A stretch of 64,000 nt of DNA from Symbiodinium natans (lineage: Eukaryota; Sar; Dinophyceae; Suessiales; Symbiodiniaceae): NCBI GenBank assembly GCA_905221605.1, contig CAJNDS010002734.1, positions 62,001 through 126,000 of the forward strand. The letters are read 5' to 3'. The notes beneath the pieces are model-generated. The model saw only the letters and a list, made by a program, of their open reading frames with translations. It ran no database searches and was not told the DNA's origin. Made by a program: the position numbers and the translations under genes. Below, one piece after another: positions 56,380-64,000 of this stretch. Numbering within the stretch: the stretch's first letter is position 1; every line of letters begins with the position of its first letter.

Positions 56380-57250
56380 ACACGACTCTCAGCTTCCAAA
56401 TAAACCCTATCTAAGCCGGCCACCCCCCGCCCCCCCCTCCCCCCTCTCCTTTATATGAAATGAACACTAGACACGAACGACGTCCTCTATCTTTTAATGC
56501 AGCAGGAGAGAGCTCCTCTCTCTCCTAATGGGACATGAAAGTCCTCTTGTATTCGTTTTCATTGAAAGATCTGTCTCTCGAGGAAATGGAAGATCTACTC
56601 TATCTCTTTCTAGTAAACACTTCTTCAAGTAGGAGAAAGGCTTTTTCATAAGTTGTAAAAAAGGAGCTCTGTCATTCCTAAAAGAGAAGGAGAGAGGGGA
56701 GCCCTTGGAGGACCCCTTTTCAGAAGAGGCAAGGGCATTCATTACCTACACAGAGATAAAAGAGCTTTCAGATGACCTAGACACATGACTTTTTCGATTG
56801 AATTCTGTGGCTCATACTACAATAATAAAACAAAACGCATTTGATTTTTTTCAGAAAAGAGAAATAGCGCAAGGTCTACGGAAAGAACAACTTATTCAAC
56901 AAAGACAGCAAACATAAAGAAGCAACCGAAACGAATGTTGTGCAATTTAGTTTCAGGTAGCTTCTGTGGGTTTTGTAAAAACAATACGGTATAGAAAAGC
57001 GCGTCGGTTAGACCCTTTCTCTTCAACAACTTTCGGCTAAACCCTACACACCAAATTCGTCAAATTCTGTGGTTAGACTCGGTTAGACCCTTTCTTTGTA
57101 GAAACCTTCCGTCCATTACTCTACGCCCGAAATCTCGTCAATTCTGTGGTTACTCCCTTTCCCTCACAAAAACAAGGGTTAACCTGTTGAAGTTTTAGAT
57201 AAGAAATAGTTATAATGGCTTCCAAAGGTTTAAATGCTTCTGCTTTTGTG
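56380..57250 (+). repeat. 870-bp direct repeat, right copy
   Basis: Partner of 51,670-52,540. It breaks off at CTTCTGCTTTTGT, where the left copy continues into GAACAGGCAGTG and this copy into GGCAGAAGGAGCC. Confidence 0.92.
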
Positions 57251-57359
57251 GCAGAAGGAGCCAGCAACAGAACGTGTCTGGCCAAAGAGATTAGGGTTTA
57301 AATAGTCCAATGTATATAAACAAAAGACCTATGTCAAATCATGCGTAAAGGTTCCTGCC

Positions 57360-57505
57360 TCATATATATATATATATATATATATGTCCTATATCCTATA
57401 TCCTATACATATATATATATATATCCTATATCCTAAATCCTATATATATATATATATAAAGTATGTATGTATGTATGTATGTATGTATGTATGTATGTGT
57501 GTGTA
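57360..57505 (+). repeat. TA / CCTATA / GTAT microsatellite
   Basis: TATATA tracts are separated by TATCCTATATCC, then about 11 GTAT units. Confidence 0.95.
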
Positions 57506-59755
57506 CGGGTAGAGCAAAGGTATGTTGCCATTACATCATACCAGTAACTAAAAACAGATGCCACCAGTGCGTGTGCAAACCGGCAACACTAGCTGAAAGC
57601 GGAACACCGATATGTGCCGCTTGCCCCTCTTGCCCTCACTTGCCCCACTTACCTCAAGTTGCCTCTGGCCACCAGCCTGGTCACAAGTCTGCCTCACCCG
57701 AAGGGGGACAGTCAGTCAGGGCGCTCGCAATGGTCACATACTACAGGTGCTTAACTTGAATGCATTTTGTATGTTGTCAACACAGTACTGACATGGTATG
57801 TGTGGCTCGTTCGATCAGTGCAACGCTAAGCAGGTCTCATTTTTTGCTTCCACGGCCTTGATCACAGGCCCTTTGGGCTGAGAGTGTCCTCAGACAACGC
57901 AGAAGCTACTAAACCCTAAACCCTAAACCCTAAACCCTAAACCCTAAACCCTAAACCCTAAACCCTAAACCCTAAACCCTAAACCCTAAACCTAATACAG
58001 ACAGTGTGTAGCTTGTAGGTCAGACTGCATCTCACCGTGTCAGGCGCTGCGCTCGGACTTCACCGCACGGCGACGACAGAGGCGCCATGTAAATATCGCC
58101 ACAGCGACCAGCACACCACACCTCATGCTGCAGGCCACAGAAGAGAATAATAGATATATATATATATATATATGAGACATGCAAACATAAAACTATATAA
58201 CTATTCTGTACCCCAAACATCAATTAAATAACTATTACATACCCCAACAAAACCCCAATTTTTTCTACAAGATCAGGGCCAAAGTGGGTCCAAAAGGTCG
58301 GCATGCTGCAGCTGCGGCACCCAACATATGCAGTCACGTCTTCTTGCAGAACCAGCTCCTGCGAAGCTTGGTCCTTGGAATGAGGGTTTAGGGTTAAGGG
58401 TTTTTAGGGTTTTTAGGGTTTAGGGCCCTGCGATGTTGGGTGTTAACGTGAGGGCTTAGGGTTGGGCAGCCTGGCAGTGTACAGTTGCAGCTGTGAACAA
58501 CGGCAACTTGGTCTGACCAGGGAAAGCGCAAGACGGTCCGGCGCGCTGCGCATGAAGCGCCCACGATGGTTGCCACCGAGTCTCAAAGCGCAGCTCGTGG
58601 CGAAGAAGCCCCTGGTTCAAACGAGGGTCAGCGCGGGACTGTTGGGTGTGAGGATCCAACCCTATGAACAACTACATCCAGTGTTTTTTGGCAAGCCTTC
58701 GGGACCAGCTTTGACGAGAGCTCCTTGGCTTGCGCCATCTCTGACTTCCAGGCAAAGGGCAAGGCAGCTTCAATGCCCAGAGCAAGTGCTTGCAGCAAAC
58801 TGCCCCTGCACTCCCCCCCCTACTATGCCCTAAACCCTTTTGCATCTCGCCTGCTGCGACTCTACCCGGAACCCTTTCTACATCCAGGCCGAACCTTTTG
58901 CGCCATAACCCTCAACCACCCAGGCACAAGAATCCCCACCCCCTTCTTCCTAAACCCTAAACCCTAAACCCTAAACCCTAAACCCTGTCGAGACTCCATG
59001 AGCTCATAGCCGCTCTTCTCGCTGCTCGTCTGGACGTATTGGCTTCCCAACGCCTGGGACAACGCCATGCCGGAAACATCCTTGGCTGCCACTGCAAATT
59101 TTGCGCGTCGCTGTCCGTCTATCTATCTATCTGCATATCTGTATATGTATGTGCGTATGTGCCCCATATCCTATTCTGTATAGACAATATATATATATAT
59201 ATATGAAACTGTACGAATGATGTTGTGCTCATAATATTTTTCACAAGGGACTCGACTGCTGCCCTTTCTGCCTAGGTACTCTTTATTTACATGCTGAGTT
59301 CTGCCCTAAACCCTAAACCCTAAACCCTTAATTGAGGAGCAGAGCCACCGTCCCCCTGCTGGCTTTGGCCGCATCGGTCTCGGTGGCTTTGGTGGCTTTG
59401 GTGATCCGACTTACAGCCTCAACGGAGCTGTACCTGGGCAGGGTTTAGGGTTTAGGGTTTAGGGTTTAGGGTTTAGGGTTTAGGGTTTAGGGTTTAGGGT
59501 TCAGGGTTTACGGTTTAGAGTTTAGGCAGCCACAGCCATCAATCAGACAGGTGCTTGCTACTTCTTGCTACCTTCCCCTTGTTGGCTGAGGTGGTCTTTG
59601 CCTCAAACCCTAAACCCTAAACCCTAAACCCTAAACCCTAAACCCTAAACCCCAATCTTGTCGACCCAGCTGCTGCGGGTAGCCCAGCGATCGCGCAAGC
59701 TCGAAAACTCCAGAGGTCTGGAAATGCGCAAGGACATCCGACCTTTGACAGCACA

Positions 59756-59872
59756 GAACTATACTCCCCTTAGAGCCATAGTAAGAATCATATCTTTAAC
59801 ATCCTCTTGGGCTTTATATTAGCGAACAACAGAATAATTCTCAAGGGGGATATAGACAGGTCGACACCCTGC
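59756..59872. mobile_element. Family F element, copy 2
   Basis: ACTATACTCCCCTTAGAGCC to CTCAAGGGGGATATAGACAG, matching 11,768-11,880 including CCTCTTGGGCTTTATAT. Confidence 0.65.
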
Positions 59873-59950
59873 TAGTAGACAAACCAACACAACCCCGCGT
59901 GCCCTGATGTCTCATGGCCCGCAATCCACGTCTGACACAAAAAAAAAAGA

Positions 59951-60072
59951 AACCCAAAGAGCCCAATACCCCCATAATTGTAAGGAATATATCCTTAAGT
60001 CACAATAAGGATCCCGTATTATTATTTAAGCTACATTCCTTAATTAGGGGGAATATAGGGCTCTCTGGGAAC
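59951..60072. mobile_element. Family B TIR element, copy 3
   Basis: ACCCAAAGAGCCCAATACCC and GGGAATATAGGGCTCTCTGGG ends. The body has TAAGGAATATATCCTTAA palindrome. Confidence 0.8.
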
Positions 60073-60889
60073 ATTGTGACCCGGCCCAGTGCTTCTTGCA
60101 GCCGCAGAAGCGGATACGAGAGGTCCTCCTGAGATGTCGTGGCAGCACTCGCGGTCTTTAGGGTCTTTGCACAGCCCGCCTAAACCCTTTCGACACCCGT
60201 TGCATGCAAGCACTGAACCATAGGGTTTAGGGTTTAGGGGCCCTCTTTGCATTCAGCCTCTCCGAACACCCTAAACCCTAAACCCTAAACCCTAAACCCT
60301 AAACCCTTTAAAATCCATTCCAGGTCTCCTGCTCTTCGGTTCTCCCTCTTGAACCGAAGAAGTCCTGGGATTTCACGTTGCCTCGTGTCTTGGAGGTGTC
60401 CTCACAGGCACAAGATAAAAGGTTTAGGGATTCAGGGTTTAGGGTTTAGGGTAAACTCGTGGCACTATCGGGCCGGTCTCTTCATAATCCATGCCCTGGA
60501 GGACACCTCCTAGCCGGCCTAGACTCACGAGGGCTCCCCTACTGCCCCCCTCTATACTACCTTCCCCCCCCAGCCCCCAAAATTAAGGCTGTTTAGGGAT
60601 AATTGAGCCAAACTGAGGTTGTTTAAGGGGGAACCCAGCTCAGGCGGGAGTATAGAGGGGGGCAGCAGGCAAACCCATGATAGCCTCATGATGGTTGGCA
60701 GCCAACTCTCCAGGAATGGCAAATTTTGCACAACTTCCATGCCCTTCCTCTTTGAGTTTGTCCATTGTGGACTGCGCGACAGCACATGCCAGCTTCGTCG
60801 CCGGCACCTAAGTTCCGAGCTCGATTTTGGCAAAGCGCGCGTTGGACCTTCTGGTACACGTAGGGGAGCCCTCCATAAAGCCAAGGTCT

Positions 60890-62110
60890 TCCGGGTGTCA
60901 ACAGAGGATGTTCGGGTGATACACTTGTTAAAGATTTCTGCGTGAACAAGGGGGTCCACATCGATGCCACACTGCGGCCCAGGGGCCTCAATTCCCAGAA
61001 AATCGAAGATACGCCTCCTCAACAGGCCAGCGCTTTCTGATCACTTTAGGGTTTTAGGGCTGTGCAGACATGAGTCTTGAAAAATCATCCTGAGCCCACG
61101 ACAGCTGCTTCACGGGATCTGCCTTCATGTCTTCATAGCGAACGAACAAGGCCTGAGAAGAGACTTCGCAGGCGTTTCTGCCGATGCATGTGCCGCAGTT
61201 GGGCCAGGCGTTGTTGCGTTTTCAGCGGCATGATCTCAGAGTCGATGCATCGGCAAGCATCAGCAAGCCGGGGCCACTGCAGGGCGCTTTTCAGCCTGAG
61301 AAAGCTGTCACTGGTGCACACGTTGGGGAAAGACTCTCCGCAAGCGAACAGACACACTCTGACTTCGGAGAATCCGGGTAGCAGTTGCTGCATGGATTTA
61401 TGGTTTCGGGGTGTTGCTGGCAAAGGCGCGAAGAGCTTCCACTTGTTGTAGAACTCCCTGAGCTTCCGAACGATGAGTTTAAGCGGAAGCTTCACATGTA
61501 GGAGCTTCCGGGATATGCCAGGGCAGTGGCAGCCAAGCTTGCATGTTGCTCAACCGCATCGTACTTGTAGTCTCAGAACCCCTATCACGGCCCTCTGTCT
61601 GCATTGCCATTCTTCTCCAAGGGGCGCATACGCTGCAGCTCTCTCCTTCAGTGTCGTGGGCCACGGGTGACTTCTGATGCCGACAGACACATGCAGGTGC
61701 ATCTCATGCTCCTTTGGAAAGCTGTAGTTGTGCTGCGCCCAGGAGGACCCATGTCGGGCGTGCAAGACCTGCTGTACAAGGTTAGGGCTTGCTTCTCAGT
61801 ACCACTCGTAAAGTTGACTGCAGCTGACAAAGCAGTAGGCCCAGAATGCGTCAACTGCTCCGGCCTTTGTGCGGTAGTGGTAGTTAGACCTTCCAGGGTT
61901 ATGTGCCCAAACAAACGTGTGTGTATATATATATATGTATCGATATATATATATATATGTATGTGTATATAGCTACTATATAGGTCTAAGACCGACCTGA
62001 GTCCTACTTGCTTTGTGGCGACCTGCTGCTCTCGACTTCTGCTGTCAACAATAAAGTCGGGCCTGAAAACGTCCAGAGGATCTCTGTACAGGATGATCGC
62101 CTGATCATAC
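60890..62110 (-). CDS. Sulfotransferase-like gene (PAPS-dependent), partial exon set
   Basis: Minus-strand exons: 62008-62110 (YDQAIILYRDPLDVFRPDF, the RxPxD region of the 3'-phosphate site); about 61801-61864 (AGAVDAFWAYCFVSCSQLYE), which joins it in phase 0 through GTAGG/ACAAAG; an unresolved middle (61,600-61,790; 61,200-61,470 with LREFYNKWKLFAPLPATPRN); about 61095-61152 (ALFVRYEDMKADP, acceptor TTCTCAG); and about 60890-61040 (LLRRRIFDFLGIEAP). RDPLDVF, then VRYEDMKADP, then IFDFLGI is the order of the sulfotransferase fold. The enzyme class transfers sulfate from PAPS to a carbohydrate or small acceptor, often in the Golgi; the substrate cannot be told. The N-terminal PAPS loop exon lies upstream and was not found. 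An in-frame TGA at 61,796-61,798 either marks a missed intron or a lesion. Confidence 0.55.
61926..61972 (+). repeat. TA microsatellite in the sulfotransferase intron
   Basis: TATATATGTATCGATATATATATATATGTATG tract between exons 62,008 and 61,864. Confidence 0.95.
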
Positions 62111-62151
62111 CTTCGGAGACAACAAGTGAGACCATAAACTACTACTTGCTT

Positions 62152-62258
62152 AAGAACTCCTAAAAAACAAAAAACAATAATCCCCATATTCCCCTTATAA
62201 GGAAGAATACTTAACCCTAAACCCTAAACCCTAAACCCTAATGAGGGGTTCTTAAGCA
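62152..62258. mobile_element. Family D element carrying a telomere-like insertion
   Basis: TTAAGAACTCCTAAAAAACA at the left and GAGGGGTTCTTAAG at the right. AAGGAAGAATACTTAA is followed by four CCCTAAA units (62,214-62,240) where other copies have TTT/G-rich sequence. The heptamers lie within the TIR element. Confidence 0.65.
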
Positions 62259-62360
62259 ATTGGTAGTAAACTGTGGGGCAAGACTAAGCCATGGCTCCCT
62301 TCAAGGACTTGTTGGACGTCAGTGAGCAGAGGCAGATGACGTGACTACTCTTTGCTGAAG

Positions 62361-62522
62361 AGCCCCAAAAGAATGAAACACAATAATCCCGGTATTGCCC
62401 TTACAGGGAAGAATATTTAATCTTTTGAGAGCCCCAAAAGAATAAAACATAATAATCCCTATATTACCCTTACAAGGAAGAACTTTTTTTTTTTTTGGGG
62501 GGGGGGGGGTTCTGATTCTTAA
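62361..62522. mobile_element. Two tandem family D element copies
   Basis: AGAGCCCCAAAAGAAT.AAACA(C/T)AATAATCCC occurs at 62,366 and 62,422, each followed by ATT(G/A)CCCTTACA.GGAAGAA. The second ends in T(12)G(13) and GGTTCTGATTCTTAAG. Confidence 0.75.
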
Positions 62523-62533
62523 GTCATTTGTAG

Positions 62534-62599
62534 ATGAACAAGTCCTGGCTGCGTAATCTCGCAGGGGATGTGCAGCGCAGCCTTGCCCAGCTCATCCGG
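62534..62599 (+). CDS. Candidate plus-strand exon, unknown protein
   Basis: 66 bp after TTTGTAG, reading NKSWLRNLAGDVQRSLAQLI, amphipathic. The donor GTTTAGGG is the first unit of the seven-unit array 62,599-62,652. The minus strand of the same stretch also reads well, so the strand is uncertain. Confidence 0.35.
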
Positions 62600-62818
62600 G
62601 TTTAGGGTTTAGGGTTTAGGGTTTAGGGTTTAGGGTTTAGGGTTTAGGGCTTAAGAATTAGAAAAGGGGTTTTTGGGGGGCTACTATAGGATGATTACAA
62701 AGGGACCATAAGGGAATATTGCTAGTAATTCTTCCGACCCCTTATAGTACTTCCTACGAATTTGTGGCATCTGAACTTCACCTCTTCAGGATTCTGACTG
62801 GGACCTTCATGGACCTGA

Positions 62819-63079
62819 CTGCTCCATATATGCACCGACGCCGCACGCGAAACATCAGTCTGGTGCCAGGCCTTCGTTCGATCGCTGGCTCGATTCCACC
62901 TCAGGATCGTCGGACAACAGGTGACAGAAGAGGCGCTGCTACGCATTTCACGGCTACATCCCCCCATGTTCATCGACTTTCTTGTGCTGTATGATATACC
63001 TGACTGGACGCGAGCCAATGCACCAATGCCAGCCCGAGTTGGCAAGAAGTTCTTTGTCGCGCAGACGGAAGCCTCTTGA
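62819..63079 (+). CDS. Candidate plus-strand terminal exon, unknown protein
   Basis: 87 codons of open frame ending at TGA 63,077-63,079. It contains ETSVWCQAFVRSLARFHLRI, VTEEALLRISRLHPPMFIDF and LYDIPDWTRANAPMPARVGK. Composition and residue order look strongly protein-like, unlike the two longer overlapping frames on either strand. No ATG early enough exists, so this would be the last exon of a spliced gene. The true acceptor is unresolved (one candidate is ACATCAG at about 62,855). Family not recognised. Confidence 0.5.
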   Translation: MLHICTDAARETSVWCQAFVRSLARFHLRIVGQQVTEEALLRISRLHPPMFIDFLVLYDIPDWTRANAPMPARVGKKFFVAQTEAS

Positions 63080-64000
63080 CCATACGACTCCATGCCATTG
63101 TGCCCACGATTGTTTCGTTTCTGCTTTGTTTTGTTTTTAGGATTTAGATGCTTTGGGTACAGCTGTCAGTATCCTAGTGAGAGAGTAGCACTGCCATGGT
63201 GTGCTGCGTGATGGGTAAAGACCGAAGTTCGTTTCCGCAAGTTAACAGTGTTCCCAAAGCCAAAACATGTTTCTTACGGTTGTGCGCCGTCGTTTCCCCT
63301 TCTCAGACCATGCAGAATTGTGTTTCTTCGAAAGTCGGTTGTGGACGTTAAGGGCATCCTGGGTAAACTCCAATTCCGGTCCGGTCAGTTTTGTGGTTCT
63401 GGCTGTTTTGGCTGTTCCTAGCTGACCTGAATGCGTGGGTCCCTTTTTGGGTCTTTCAATTACGGGTGCAGCGCTATATGTGGACCAGAAAGGGACGCTT
63501 ATTAAGAGGACTTTCCATGTCGCCTCCTCTAGTTACCTCACTTTATAAGCTGTCTATGATGAGCCGCCCGTCCATTGCTCTTGCTGCCAAGAGGCTGTCG
63601 GATCATTGACTCGAGCGTGCTGGGTGGAAAAACAAGACCTTGTCTGAAATGCCGGGGCAATCAGCGCAAAGCACGCTCGTAAACCCGAAACCTTAAACCC
63701 TACTGGTGGGTTTTTTGGACCCATTCGAACCAGGCGGCAGCAGCCTTTCGACTGGATGCGCTCTGCATACTCCTGTCCTGCAGCACAGGGCAGTGCAACG
63801 TGTCAAGCTGTGTCTTCGGGTTTCGGGTGTAGGGTCACCAGATTTGTTGGCCACTGCATAAGTAGACGTCAGCAAGAATTCTGAAGCAAAACGCCCTCTT
63901 GAACCCCTTCTTGCTCTAAACGAACCCTACACCAACCCCACTGACGGTGGTAGCGCAGCCGTCCTACCAGCGCCGCCGCTTTCTCCAGAGTCATCCTGGT
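63080..64000. other. Unique DNA to the window end, no supported gene
   Basis: Two plausible but unassigned frames exist (63,391-63,609 plus, with a Trp/Phe-rich start; 63,693-63,875 minus). Only one short telomere-like tract is present (63,680-63,702), making this the longest stretch with few repeats in the last 7 kb. Confidence 0.4.

Larger units (their letters stand above)
57506..60550. other. Mosaic region, no resolved gene
   Basis: CCCTAAA arrays lie at 57,911-57,992 (12 units), 58,953-58,988, 59,303-59,330, 59,607-59,652 and 60,268-60,305; TTTAGGG arrays at 59,441-59,525 (12 units) and 60,420-60,452. Microsatellites lie at 58,152-58,172 and 59,105-59,205. Frames such as 58,462-58,833 (123 codons) have no recognisable domain. 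Confidence 0.45.

Noticed and set aside
51670-57250. Autonomous LTR retrotransposon
   Set aside because: The direct repeats are real, but no gag, protease, RT or integrase coding lies between them. I kept only the description as a direct repeat.

Overview
The window looks like nuclear DNA of a dinoflagellate, probably of the Suessiales/Symbiodiniaceae type. This is an inference from three observations. Coding information is split into very short exons (about 50-180 bp, one of 576 bp). Reconstructed introns start with GT, GC or GA. Dozens of short terminal-inverted-repeat (TIR) elements lie in and between the introns. More than 60 tracts of the plant/alga-type telomere repeat TTTAGGG, in both orientations, are scattered over the whole window. 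I found no rRNA, tRNA, CRISPR array, operon or bacterial-type gene.

Most recognisable genes lie on the minus strand. From high to low coordinate they are: a sulfotransferase-like gene (about 60.9-62.1 kb); a UPF0489-family gene (about 26.0-30.2 kb) with its HVDSHSD and ILDVDLD motifs on separate exons; and a voltage-gated potassium-channel-like gene with a cyclic-nucleotide-binding domain (core 11,922-19,805). I could assemble 12 consecutive channel exons in phase, with S1-S6, a GYGD selectivity filter and the C-terminal domain. Probable upstream coiled-coil exons lie at 21.6-22.4 kb. Two further minus-strand exon clusters without recognised product lie at about 2.4-6.1 kb and 0.24-0.93 kb. 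At least one plus-strand terminal exon lies at 62.8-63.1 kb. Most long open frames are not genes; they come from tandem repeats whose period is a multiple of three.

The mobile and repeat content is unusually layered. An apparently recent, 5'-truncated LINE with a 918-codon frame (31.27-34.11 kb) is flanked by an exact 18-bp target-site duplication and sits inside an older TIR element. About a dozen families of 90-140 bp TIR elements recur. Some supply splice sites: family A carries AG|GTTCATGG in its TIR, family C ends in ATCCCAG, and an intron 5' end GTTCCTTG...GGCC recurs in three different genes. I read these as introner elements (transposons that create introns). TTTAGGG tracts also act as introns or as donor sites; one 47-bp channel intron is almost entirely telomere-like repeat.

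From 44.7 to 57.3 kb the window is satellite and duplicated DNA: an AT-rich array with alternating cores, a 31-bp array, an 87-bp array, then 8 kb of nested pyrimidine-rich duplications bounded by an 870-bp direct repeat. A 620-bp near-perfect inverted repeat, with a spacer full of a 14-bp palindrome, lies inside one 3.5-kb channel intron. Exon boundaries were placed by eye from phase and family resemblance and need transcript support.
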